From the NCBI GenBank assembly GCA_033557465.1, contig CM066037.1, forward strand, positions 204,413,156 to 204,477,155: a stretch of DNA of 64,000 bases, written 5' to 3'. Below the pieces are notes generated by a model. It did no database searches. It worked only from the letters and a program-made list of their open reading frames with translations, and was not told the origin of the DNA. Below are positions 8,776-19,839 of the stretch, piece by piece. Both the position numbers and the translations under genes were made by a program. The stretch comes from Ichthyophis bannanicus. Lineage: Eukaryota; Chordata; Amphibia; Gymnophiona; Ichthyophiidae. Numbering within the stretch: position 1 is the first letter of the stretch; each line of letters opens with the position of its first letter.

Positions 8776-11070
8776 TGATCCAAGTCATCACAAGGGAAAG
8801 TAAAAAAGTGATCAGGGATGGAGTAGTAAGGAAGGGACTAACAGCTGACAACGGATGCCACTCTCTCAGGCTGGGGAGTCCATTATCAAGAGTACGAACC
8901 AGAGCCATTGAAACCACAGGGAAGTGGTGTGGTTCATCAACCACCTCGAGGTGAGGGCCATCAAGTTGGCTCTTTTGTGTTTCTGGCCCCCTGATCGAGG
9001 GCTGGGCGGTTCAGATGTTTTCAGGCAATGCCACGGCGGTGGCTTATGTCATTCGGTAGTGTGCCAGAGTGGCCCTGGAGATGGACCTCGTGTTTCCCTG
9101 TGTGGAGAAGAACTCCTACCATTGTCAGCTCAGAACTTTGCCAGAGTGGACAGTGTAGAAGTGGACTTCCTCAGCTGGCACTCTCTGAATCACAGCAAGT
9201 GGGATTTGAGTCAAGAGGTGTTTCAGTTGATTCTGCACCACCTGGGGTCTCCCTGAAATGGATCTGATGGCGATCCACTCCAGTGCCAAGGTATGCTGCT
9301 TATTCAGTTGCCACATGGAGATGGGGTCTGAAGACATCTATTCCCTGACCCAGCCTTGGCCCAGTTAACCACTGCTGTAAGTGTTTTCTCCAGGCCCTTG
9401 GACTGGTATGTGATTTGGCATAAAGATCTGCCACCTGGACAGGATTGTTCTGGTAGAGCTGGATTAGTCTTCAAGCGCCTCCTCTTCGGCTGGCTTTGTT
9501 TTGGGGGCTATTGCAGCAGGGTCTGATTTGTCCTAGAGAACCCAGCTCCCTTCTCACTTATGGCATGGCTCTTGAAAGGAGATTACTAGCGTGTAAGGGC
9601 TACTCTCCAGCAGTAGTCTCCTCTCAGAACAGGTCTACCAACTAGCATACGTATGGATATGGTGCCTCTTTGAGTTCTGGTGTGGCGTGCTGTACTTGGC
9701 TGCTGAGGCAGCCAAGGGGTTCCTCTCTGTTGGCATTTCCACAGGATGGCCTCGAGAAGGGCTTCTCACTTAGCTCCTTGAAGGTTCAGGTGGCAGCCTT
9801 GGTCATGTGGGAGGCAAGGCCTTGGCCTTGCACCCAGATATCTCACATTTTCTCCAAGGGGTTGACATCTGCATCCTTTTCTTTTATCTGTGATTATTCC
9901 CTGGGATGTGTCTCCGTTGCTCAGGGCCCTGATGGGGGCCCCCTTTGAGCTGTTGAAGTGCACTGCCTTGAAAGATTTGATACTCAAGACTGTCTTTTTG
10001 GTCATGATTTGTTTTGCAAGGCAGATCTCCGAGCTGCAGGCTCTGTCTTGCTGAGATCCTTTTCAACTGTGGCAGTTTCCATTCGGCCTGTGCCTGCCTT
10101 CTTGCCTAAAGTGCTGTCTCCTTTTCATGTGAACCATGTGGTTTGGCTACCCTCCTCCTCTAAGGAGCAGTGTTGGAGGATGGATAAGGATATTTGCCTT
10201 GTGGATGGTGGTGCTTTTGCTGTACTTGGAGGTTATGAATTCCTTTCATAAGAGAGACCATCTTTTTGTGCTGTTTGCTGGCCTGCGCATGGGCGAAGCA
10301 GTGACTGTTGACTTTGGGGCACTGGATTAAGGAGGCTATTGCCTCAGTGTATCTGCTACGCAACCAGATGGTTCTGCAGGGTTTGTATGCTCATTCTACC
10401 TGGGCGCAAGCGTCCTTGTGGGCGGAACAAAGCTTGGTAGCCCCTGCAGACATTTGGCAGGCAGCAACGTGTGCATCACTTTCCACTTTCGTCAAGCTTT
10501 ACTGATTAGATGTCCACATGTGGGTAGACACGACCTTGGCTCAAGAGTTTTGCGAGCTGCTTGTCTTCTTACCGCCAGGTGGTGGTATAGCTTTGGTATA
10601 TCTCACTTGTCTGGACTGGTCTAGCAGGACGATATGGAAGATGACATTTTACTTAAAAGTCAATGTCCTTTCCTTAAGTCCTGCTTTAGACTAGTCTAGT
10701 GCCCATCCCTGAAACTGTATTGCTCTGTTCTGCTGTTGCGGTATCTTTGGTTTGCCACAAGTTTTATACTTTCCCGACTCATCTTCAGTGGACAGTCTCA
10801 TGTTTCTATTTCCTGTACATAGTCTCTACTGTTCATAACTTATTATTGTCCACATTTGAGGTTGTGTGAGGCTTGCTCTACAGTATATCTCTCATATGCT
10901 TTGGGATGAATACTGAAGGGACCTCTGATCGCTGAGGTGGATAGAGGCACAGGAGTGATGTCATTGAAACCTGGGCTTTTCATTCGTTCTGTCTCCACCA
11001 ATCTTCTAGTAGAGGAACACAACCCACTTGTCTGGATTGGTCTAGCAGGACAAGGAAAGGACATTAACTC
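8776..11070 (+). mobile_element. Decayed DIRS element of a third family (5'-truncated)
   Basis: Translated pieces follow the DIRS order. RNase H remnants lie near 8840-9060 (similar to 'LTTDA' and 'GNATAVAYV'). Methyltransferase-like remnants lie near 9240-9600. Recombinase remnants lie near 9550-10510 (including 'LFAGLRMGEAV' and the end 'AATCASLSTFVKLY'). Many stops and frameshifts break every frame. An ICR-like block follows at 10602-10705 and a right end at 11024-11070. 'cacttgtctgga.tggtctagcaggac' appears at both 10605 and 11029, and the complement 'gtcctttcctt...gtcctgct' sits at 10666-10686. The left end and the gag/RT part are missing. Its terminal sequence differs from families 1 and 2. 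Confidence 0.72.
10602..10705 (+). repeat. ICR remnant of the third-family DIRS
   Basis: The second half (from ~10660) is the reverse complement of the right terminus at 11024-11070. The first half should be the complement of the missing left end, so it predicts that end's sequence. Confidence 0.6.
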
Positions 11071-11140
11071 AACTAGCAGTACATTTTCAAAAAATTATTA
11101 TGAAAAAAATGGAAACCATTTAACACCGTTAGTCTATATT

Positions 11141-11179
11141 AATCCATAGATATTATTGTGTAATCCATAGATATTATTG
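11141..11179. repeat. Two copies of an 18-bp direct repeat
   Basis: 'aatccatagatattattg' occurs at 11141-11158 and again at 11162-11179. The rest of 11071-12949 is AT-rich, with no coding or element signature I can recognise. Confidence 0.8.
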
Positions 11180-12949
11180 AGTTTCATCATCAGTTCCCAA
11201 AACTCACTGATAAAACTACCACATTTATTTCAAAAAATATTTTAAAAACGTATCTGAATGCAGTGTGTAGGTGCAACCAATATCTGCCATAAATTCATGT
11301 TTCGAGGAGATACAGCTTTATTCTTAGCTTCAGGGAATTAATTATACACAGCAATCACTCTTCAAAAAACACTTTTGAGAAAGAATCAGACTTCAGTCTA
11401 TTATATAGTAGCCGCATGATTTCAAAGTCCAATCAGATCAAAAGATCCACTCTAATTCATTGTTGAGCCCATGTGGAACTACTGAATTAAGCCTAAAAAT
11501 CCAGCTTTATTCTTTATAATTAAATAAACGTGTGTTATCAAACCCACACCAATCCATCTGAATTTGTTCTAAAATCTTCCAACGGAGCTGTTCAGCAGTG
11601 TGATTGAAATTTATAAATGATCCATAATAAGAGCTGACGAGTTCTATTGATATTTAGGCATATTCTGATTGCTCGTTTAGTTTTCGCTATATAGATGCAA
11701 ACACCTTCTTTCAGGGCCAATTTTCATAATATTGGATTGCCTTTCCCACTGTCAGTTTTTTTTAAAGAAAAAAAAAAAAGAACCAAATGAAAATAATGAT
11801 CTTTCCAACAAAGATGTTTTTCACCTGTTAACAGCTGTTGTCTTATTTCCCCCTCTTTGTTGAAAACAACCCTTAGGAAGAAAGTCCTCTTGATGTGACT
11901 GGTGAACCAGAGAAAGCAAAATTGATTACCCATGACAGGTGCTCTCTGAAAACAGGTTTAAGATTTATTATATTTGATCAACTGCCTTTCATAGTAAGAA
12001 CATCTTGGTGTCTCAACCAAATAGGAAAGAGCAACCAAACATATTTGTATCATCCTGACATAGACAGATTAGACATAAACTTTAGGGACAGCTAATACAG
12101 TTGCACTCACTAAAACATCCTAGCACCTCTTCTGCCTCTCACTCCACAGAAGGTGCAGCTCAACAAAGGGAGACAATATGGGGCAATTCTCCTGCATAGC
12201 AAGACCCACCACTGCAGACCAGGATAAGCAATGTCTAACTGCCATCATTAAAAGCATGAAAAAATAAACATGTCTTAAAAGCTATATTAAATTTTGGATA
12301 TCTACATGTATTCTAATAAAGCCATTTCACAATAGAGGGGCCAAAATGAGAGTATTTCCATGCCATTTGGAGGCGAATGCCCATGGCTGAGGGCAAGCAT
12401 AACTGACAAATTTGCATTGATCTTATGGGGTGCATAAAAGTGTATGGTACCAACAAATGTGCCATGTAATGTTTCCCTCTGTAAAATGCACAATGGATCA
12501 GGAGGAGAATTTTGAATTAAATTCTAACTCCAATGGATTGCTCATATTACTTTTAAAGCAATAGTGTAACATGGGTAGACCTATTCACCCCATACAGTAA
12601 CCTTACTACTGTATTCTGAATATTTTGAATTCTTTAATACAGTTCCCCCATACCATCAGGGAGGTGCAGTAATAAACCCAATTAAACACTAGCATATGTA
12701 TGAGATCTTAAATATCTTTCCTGTACAAATTCTCCTTAGATGAAAGAATGAGGAATGAACCATACAAAAACGTTTCTCAAAGAGACTGTGTGACCATATT
12801 TTTGACAGCTAGTGGTATGCTCTGAGTTCTAGGAGTAAGGTAGATGTGCCATTTCCATCTGGGAACTAAATGGCCTCTGATTTATCAGTTTAGCCTTCAG
12901 CTTATGTGCCTTTAATGAATCATTGGCTGCAGCCACAAATCACCAAGAA

Positions 12950-13976
12950 TGCTTTGCTGATGTTTCCTGCTGGCTAACAGACAATAATCTAACAATCAAC
13001 TACAAGAAGACCGAAGCTCTATTTATTACAAAAGACTCTATAGTCACCCCTTCCCCACCTCCCTTACCTTAAACAACATTCAAGTTAAAGTTCAGACTGA
13101 AGTGAAATACCTGAGCATCACCCTTGACAAACACATTTCCTCAAACCACATATAAATAAAACAACCAGAGCAATCTACTGCAAAGCCAAAACTCTGCAAT
13201 ACCTCTGCCCACTCCTAGAACCATCAGACTTCCGCTCAGCTCTCCAAGCCTTGATCCTACCATACCTCGACTACTATAATTTCATCTACCAGGACCTACC
13301 AAAATCCATCCTACTCTCGCTTCACACCGCTCTATACACAACAGCCCGCATCCTCCAGGGAGCCACAAAGCATGATCATATCACACCCATCCTCAAGTAG
13401 CTCCATTGGCTCCCACTCCCCAGCCGGATCAAATACAAACCCTTCCTTCTGACACACAAAGCCATCCATTGCCACCCCACCACACGTCTCAACACCTTAC
13501 TCAAAACCCCACAGCCTAACAGAACCAGAAAATCATCCACAAGGAACAAACGTTCCATCCCCCATACCAAAGTAAAGTATAGACAACAAGCATGTGGAAG
13601 AGCCTATGAGTTCTACGCACCATTCATATGGGAATACACTACCAGACGCAATACGAAACATCACTGACCTCAACACCTTTTGCAAACATCTAAAGACCCT
13701 CTTATTCACTGAACATTTTAGCTCAACAGCGTAACCCCACCCACTAATCCAATGACCCCACACATACCCTAACAACCTTCTACCAAACCTACTTGATGTA
13801 TATATATCACATCCTAACTTCACACAACCCCAGTGCATACATTATACTGCTCCTCTAAGCCACTTACTGTATATAATTAAATGTGTTGTACATAATTAAT
13901 TGCCTGCAGTATGTTACTGTACATAGTTAATCGTTCTATGACTTGGAGAAAAGCAGTATATAAACCATGCTAAATA
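12950..13976 (+). pseudogene. L2-type LINE, 3' part of reverse transcriptase (degraded)
   Basis: Frames on the plus strand read like the C-terminal part of an L2-type reverse transcriptase: 'ALQALILPYLDYYN', 'HDHITPILK' and 'LHWLPLPSRIKYK', ending 'LKTLLFTEHF'. Stops are scattered through it (one directly before LHWLP). The 3' end has the typical 'aaaagcagtatataaa...ctaaataaataa' tail at 13950-13976. It is 5'-truncated. Confidence 0.75.
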
Positions 13977-14425
13977 AATAACTAGAATGATTCAGGTTTG
14001 GAAAAAGAGCCAGTATGAAATCTGCGTATGAAAAGGTGGCCACTCTTACAGGGATGATGGCACAATTAAGCAAACTAAGCAGTCACCTAAGAACATAAGA
14101 TATGCCATTCTGGGTCAGACCAAGGTCCATCAAGCCCAGTATCCTGTTCCAACAGTGGCCAATCTAGGTCATAAGTACCTAGCAGTTTCCCCAAAAGACA
14201 CAGGTTCCACAATGCTTGTATTGGGTCAAGCGGTGATATCTTGGGTCCCTTTTAATAATGGTTTATGGACCTTTGACTTGTCCAAATCTTTTTTTAAACC
14301 CAGGTACACTAGCAGCCTTTACTACATCCTCCGGTAACAAATTCGAGAGTTTGATTACACGTTGAGTGAAAAAATATTTTCTCTTATTAGTCTTATATAG
14401 TTTACCCTGTAGCTTCATTGCATGA

Positions 14426-14660
14426 GTGGAGGAGTGGCCTAGTGGTTGGGGCAAGGTACCTCAGGCTGGAAGGTCGGGGGTTCAAATCCCACTAGAGGAC
14501 AGCAACCTTGGGCTGGAAGGACTGGGGTTTCTAGTCCCACAGGTGCTCCTTGTGGACTTGGGCAAGCCACTTAACCCTCCATTGCCCATGTTCCCTGTAA
14601 AAATTGTTATCTTCAAGTTATAATGTCCTATTCAATGTAATTTCAGTTTGTTCAATGTAA
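14426..14660 (+). mobile_element. tRNA-derived SINE
   Basis: A pol III A box ('gtggcctagtgg', 14434-14445) and B box ('gggttcaaatccc', 14478-14490) lie at tRNA-like spacing. They are followed by the body sequence 'ggcaagccacttaaccctccattgcc' typical of tetrapod tRNA SINEs. A short 'gtaaaccgcctt' segment near 14658 resembles an L2-type tail. It is not a tRNA gene: the rest of a cloverleaf is not formed. It lies inside the antisense CR1. Confidence 0.8.
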
Positions 14661-14939
14661 ACCGCCTTCGACTTTCATACTTCGGACACATCATGCGAAG
14701 AGAGAGATCATTAGAGAAAGACATCATGCTTGGAAAGATAGAAGGTCAACGCAAAAGAGGAAGGCCAGCAATGAGATGGATCGCTACAATAACAGCAGCT
14801 ACGGGTACCAGTCTGTCAACAATGAGCCGCCTGACTGAAGACCGAACACAATTTAGGATAGCTATCCAGAGGGTCGCCATGAGTCGACTCCGACTCGACG
14901 GCACTTAACAACAACAACAACAAAATAAATAAATAAATG
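14661..14939 (+). pseudogene. RTE-like LINE ORF 3' end joined to the SINE
   Basis: An open frame encodes 'RLSYFGHIMRRE', 'RKRGRPAMRWIATI' and 'SRLRLDGT' with a stop at ~14906. This is the C-terminal signature of RTE-type (or closely related) LINE polyproteins. A (caa)n/(aaat)n tail follows up to 14939. There is no break between the SINE and this piece, and the CR1 resumes directly after the tail. The two therefore seem to have inserted as one unit. Confidence 0.7.
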
Positions 14940-16039
14940 TCCCCTAATCTTTCTATATTCTGATGGCATAAACAATCGATCTAAGTTTACCCGTTCTACT
15001 CCTTTCATTAATTTATAGACTTCTATCATATATCCCCTCAGCCGCCTCTTTTCCAGATTAAAGAGCCCTAACCTTTTTAGCCTTTCTTCATAGGGTTATC
15101 CTTCCATCACTTTTACCATTTTGGTGGCTCTTCTCTGGACCTTTTCTAATAATGCTATATCCTTTTTAAGATATGGCGACTAGAATTGCACACAATATTC
15201 AAGGTGTGTTCACACTATGAAACGATACAGAGGCATTATAATATCCTTTGTTTTCTTTTCCATTGCTTTCCTTATGATACCTAGCATTCTATTTGCTTTC
15301 TTGGCTTCCACTGCACACTGGGCGGATGGTTTTAACATGTTATCCACAGAGATGCGTAAATCTTCTTCCTGGGTGGTGGTTCCTAATGTTGAACCTTGTA
15401 TCATATAACCATTGTTTGGATTGTTCTTTCCTAAATGCATAACTTTGCACTTGTCCACATTAAATTTTATCTGCCATTTGGATGCCCAGTCTTCCAATTT
15501 ATCAAGATCCTCTTGCAATTTTCCACAATACTCATGGGTTTTAACAAATTTAAATAGTTTTGTGTCATTTGCAAATTTGATAACATCACTCATTCCCTTT
15601 TCCATGTCATTTATGAATATGTCAAAAAGCAGCGGACACAGCACAGATCATAGAAACATAGGCCAAGTGGTCTTTTTCTTTTGTCAGTTTTCTATCTAGT
15701 CTGTCCTTCCCTGGGGGTACCCCACTATTCACCTTTCTCCATTGGGAAAATTGGCCATTTAGACCTACCCTCTGCTTTCTATCTTTTAACTAGTTTCTGA
15801 TCCACAATAGTACACTGCCTCCTATCCCATGACTTTTTAGTTTTGCCAAAAGTCTCTGATGAGGGACCTTGTCAAAGGCTTTCTGAAAGTCCAGATATAC
15901 TATATCAACCGACCCACCTTTGTCTATCTGTTTATTCATACCTTCAAAAAAACATAACAGATTAGTAAAGACATGATGGCTGTCTCCCATTAAGCCATGA
16001 CTATCTACATGGTAAGTAATTTTGTTCTTTATGGTTATG

Positions 16040-17066
16040 GTAAGCCTGGTTACTCCAAAGTAACATGACGATCAACCACAAAAAAACAGAGGTAATGTAC
16101 ATCTCCAGAAAGCCAAACTTCGATCCCCCCGGAACAATCACCTTATGTAACAATACTTACCAAACGAAGGAGGAAATAAAATATTTGGGAGTAACGTTCG
16201 ATAGTAATCTAAAAATGAAGAAACACCTCCACAAAACAAACAAAGCTGTTTTTCACAAGCTTAGGGTCCTCCAACCGCTAAGGAGCATTATCGAACCTCA
16301 GGACTTCAGGACCATTGCCCAGGCACTCATCATGCCACATTTCGTCTACTGCAACGCCATCCTGCAGGGTCTCCCAAAGAAAACTCTGAACATTCTGCAA
16401 TTGGCGCAGAATGTAGCCGCTAGGGTCATCATGAAAAAAGGCTTTGCTGATCACATCACCCCGGTATTGATTGAGCTCCACTGGCTCCCCATCACGGCTC
16501 GTATAAAATACAAATCACTCACGACCACCTTCAAGCTCCTACATAACATTGCTCCATCCTTCCTCTCCACCTTGATATGCTCACAACCACCCAACAGAAG
16601 CAGAAGAACCTTCAACGCCAACACCCTCCTCATTCCAGCCGATATAAGAACTGTTAAAACCAATACTAGTAATAGAGCGTTCTCATACGCAGCATCTACA
16701 CTCTGGAATCATCTGCCGCCAGAGTTACGAGATTGCAAAGACCTAACTGTCTTCAGGAAAAACCTCAAGACTCATCTTTTCCAGAGTCATTTTAATTTGA
16801 ATTAACCTAAGGGGTCTAAGTCCAGAACATATTTATGTAATCCTGCTCGCATATTGTATAATGTATATATGTATATATGTAATTAGTACTCATATACCTA
16901 ACAAACCCCTCGTGTGATATGCCTACCCTCCTGATCAACCTGTACACACCCAAATTTTACTGTACTGATTGACAGTACTCTTTATGTTCCCCTTGTGTAA
17001 TCAGACCGCTGCTGATCGCTGGAAGCAGCGGTATATAAATGTTTGCTAAATAAAATAAATAAAATA
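16040..17066 (+). mobile_element. L2-type LINE with open 246-codon C-terminal RT frame
   Basis: A 5'-truncated LINE inserted into the antisense CR1. The frame 16065-16805 is uninterrupted and encodes the RT thumb and C-terminus ('KYLGVTFDSNLKMKKH', 'PHFVYCNAILQGLPKK', 'LHWLPITARIKYK', 'LWNHLPPELRD'). The 3' UTR ends 'agcggtatataaatg...ctaaataaaataaa'. A possible short target duplication, 'atggtt', flanks it (near 16033 and 17069). The few lesions suggest a rather young insertion. It is very similar in layout to the copy at 26799-27718. Confidence 0.85.
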
Positions 17067-17874
17067 AATGATGGTTTCTACCATTTTTCCCGGTATTGAC
17101 GTCAGGCTCACGGGTCTGTAGTTTCCCAGATCACCCCTGGAACCCTTTTTAAATATTGGCGTAACATTGGCCATCCTCCAATCTTCAGGTATTACAGATG
17201 ATTTTAATGATAGTTCACAGATTACTAATAGGTCTGCAACCTCATAGTTCTTTCAACGCCCATGGATGTATACCATCCAGTCCAGGTGATTTGCTACTCT
17301 TCAGTTTATCAAACAGTTGTAATACATTTTCCCGGTGTATCGATATTTGTTTCAATTCTTCCACAGTGTCACCGTTAAATACCACTTCAGTCATGGGTAA
17401 CAATCCTCACGACCACCCTCCACCCAGCTATCTACATGCCTAATGATCGAATCACCAACTATAACGGCTGTCCTAACCCTTCTCTCATTGGCACAAGACC
17501 CTGGGGAAACTTCCTCAGTGCAAGAAGGTTTTACATCACCTGGAGGACAGGTCCTAGCTACAGGATCACTTCCTGCCACACCAGAGTGATGCTGTCCTGT
17601 TAACGTGACCTCTCTCCTCCATGGCCACAGGGATGTTGCCAGATTGAATGTGGTACTTCAGGACTATATCCCTGTAGGTCTCGTCTATGTACCTCTCTTT
17701 CTTCCTTATGTCCTAGAATGCCAGTAGTCAGAGGGCGGCTCATTGCTGCGTTTCTCAGGGACCTGCCATGGCAACAATTACTTATGAACAGTTATGCCGC
17801 ACTTACCATAAAATCCGGCACTGCATCACTGTTCCTGCTTCCACTCCCTCCAATACAAACAAGAAGTCTGCATC

Positions 17875-18930
17875 AATTTATTTATTTGAAATTTTTATAC
17901 CGCATTTTCCATCAGATCAAATGCGGTTTACAAAGAACAACTTTTGAATTGTACAAGAACAATACATATTCTGTTACGTGGAACGGTTACAACTATGTAC
18001 ATTATCATTATAACATTCTATATAATTAACTATATACAAATTGGTCCCGAAAGTGAAGGGTGGATATGGAGGATGCATGTTCGGGGGGGGGGGGGGGCAC
18101 ATAGATTATTATGTGCTGGGGTGGGTAGGCTCAGTATTAATGACTATATTTCAGATCCAAAGTGTTGAATGAACAGGTGTTTGTTATTTTTTTGGAATGT
18201 TGAGAGGTCTTTTATCTCTCTTAAGTTGTCTGGGAGCTTGTTCCAGAGGGTTGGGGAGCAATGGGAGAATGCCCTGCGGTTTGATTTTTTTGACTTTCCT
18301 GTAATCTGGTGCTATTGTAAGTTTATTTTTATTGCAGTCTCATTGTGTACTAGTGTTTGTTTTTTGGTAATGAGGGAGGTACGGTGTGATGGGGCTATGT
18401 CATTAATTAGTTTAAATGTAGTTACAAGTATTTTATAATGTGTGCGGCTTTTGATTGGAAGCCAAGGCAAGCTGAATAAGATAAGGGTGATGTCCTTTAT
18501 TGGGTTGGCATTTGATATTATACTTGCTGCAATATGTTGAGCAATTTGAAGTGGTCTGTTGAGTTCTTCCTGCTACATATGAGGAGAACCATTGGAGTAC
18601 TGTGTTTTTAATGCCTATTTGTTGTAATCTGGAGATCATGATGTGGTGGTTTATGCAGTCAAAAGCTGCAGAGATATCTAGGAATAGGAGGAGGAACTCT
18701 TTTTTTTTTTGGAGTTGTCTATGCCCCGTATGATACGCTCAAAAAGGACAGGAAGGAGGGTCTCAACTCCATGGTAGAGTCTAAAACCATATTGGTGTTC
18801 ATCTAGGGGTGCATATGTATCCACATGATCTTGAAGTTGGATTTGTACCACCTTCTCAATTAGTTTGGCCATGAAAGGGAGGCTTGAGATGGGTCTGTAT
18901 GAGGTGGGGGTGTTTTAGCCCATCAAGGGG
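17875..18930 (-). pseudogene. L2-type LINE, antisense 3' part
   Basis: The minus strand shows 'LAKLIEKVVQIQLQDHVD' and 'LDEHQYGFR' (18872-18678), 'TVLQWFSSYVAGRTQ' (18600-18540) and the C-terminal 'SHCSPTLWNKLPDNLREIK' near 18270. The L2-type 3' end 'gtaaaccgcatttgatctgatgg...' reads out at 17940-17875. A run of 15 G at ~18085 and stops break it. From 17601 to 17874 I see nothing firm, perhaps more CR1 ORF1. From 18931 to 19332 nothing is recognised. Confidence 0.72.
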
Positions 18931-19332
18931 GGAAGCAGGAATAGCGATGCTGCGCCAGAGTTTATGATAAGCACTGCATCGCTATTTAGAAATATTTGCC
19001 ACTGCTGCAGATCTTGGAGAGGGGTGGCAGCAATGGGAGCAGGGCAGTGGGAATGAGGTTCAACTAGGGTGCCTCATATCTTTGCACTGGCCATGCAAGA
19101 TGGTAAAAGGAGGGGAAATACAAAGATGGAGAACTCTGTAGCACCCCAAAAAGCATTTGGGGTATTCAAGGATAGAGCCAAATTCCAAATCTGACTAAAA
19201 CCTTTCAGTTAAATATTATCTAAACTAGCCCACCATCATACCAATAAAACCCAGCTCTTCCAGCTTTGACAACTGATTATTTTGCCAACTGAAATATGCG
19301 CTAAAATTTCACGAGACCATGATTTATCTCTT

Positions 19333-19453
19333 TCTATTTATTTATTTAACCAGTTTTGTATACCACTTTTTCCTTCAATCAAAGTGGTTGACATCACAAT
19401 TTGGGTCTTCATTGAACAGGAAAGGGGTGGGTGACAAGACGTACATAAAGACT
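19333..19453 (-). mobile_element. L2-type LINE, antisense 3' end (part 1, split by DIRS-B)
   Basis: This is the antisense 3' tail of an L2 ('ttatttatttaaccagttttgtataccactttttccttcaatcaaagtgg'). The coding part continues on the far side of DIRS-B at 25113, so the 5.66-kb DIRS-B landed in its 3' untranslated region. Confidence 0.7.
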
Positions 19454-19617
19454 ATCTCCAGGAACAAGCAGGAATGAGTCTTCACATATGGGTACGTCAG
19501 TACCGACGGAGCTTGCGCGGGAACGCTCCCCTGTTTCCCAAAAAGGAAAGCTGTTGGGAGCATCCCACAGTGCCTGCGCGCTGCCTTCCCGCCTTTCCTA
19601 ACCAACTCTCCTCAGTT
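19454..19617 (+). repeat. DIRS-B left inverted terminal repeat
   Basis: Reverse complement of 24925-25085. The dyad corresponding to 'cgtcggtaccgacg' has one change here (cgtcagtaccgacg). Confidence 0.92.
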
Positions 19618-19839
19618 CTTCTTTGCCGCGGAGCCAGCAGGTCGAGCCCTGTCACCGCTGAAGAAGTTCTTTATTTTATTTTATTTCTTTGGTCGCGTGT
19701 CTGCCTTCCCTGACTCCGGACCGGTACCGCCGGTCTTTTTCTTTCTTTCTTTTTAAAAAAAAAAAAAATATATATATATTTTTCTTCACTTGGTGTATTT
19801 TTCTTCTTGGGCCTCAGGGCCCAGAAGAAAATTTCCCTC

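Larger units (their letters stand above)
14089..17600 (-). mobile_element. CR1 LINE, antisense, interrupted by two later insertions
   Basis: The minus strand encodes CR1 reverse transcriptase in pieces. The RT start, with 'NYRPVSLTS' and 'KSPGLDGIHPWALKEL', lies at 17400-17070. 'YLDFQKAFDKVPHQRLL' lies at 15990-15790. The catalytic region and beyond, 'PLLFDIFINDMEKG' and 'WQIKFNVDKCKVMHLGK', lies at 15644-15210 (FANDTK in place of the usual FADDTK). The C-terminal 'NKRKYFFTQRV...LLPEDVV' lies at 14430-14290. The 3' end is the 'cttatgttctt' type at 14089. At 17579-17391 a piece with 'VIVGDSIIRHVD' resembles the esterase (SGNH, GDS motif) of CR1 ORF1, directly upstream of RT, so the endonuclease part is deleted. 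A SINE/RTE insertion (14426-14939) and an L2 (16040-17066) split it. Confidence 0.85.

Noticed and set aside
14434..14510. tRNA gene
   Set aside because: Only the A and B boxes are tRNA-like. The sequence cannot form a complete cloverleaf and continues into a SINE body.
16065..16805. Host protein-coding gene of 246 codons
   Set aside because: The sequence is the C-terminal part of a LINE reverse transcriptase, followed by a LINE 3' tail, inside a CR1.
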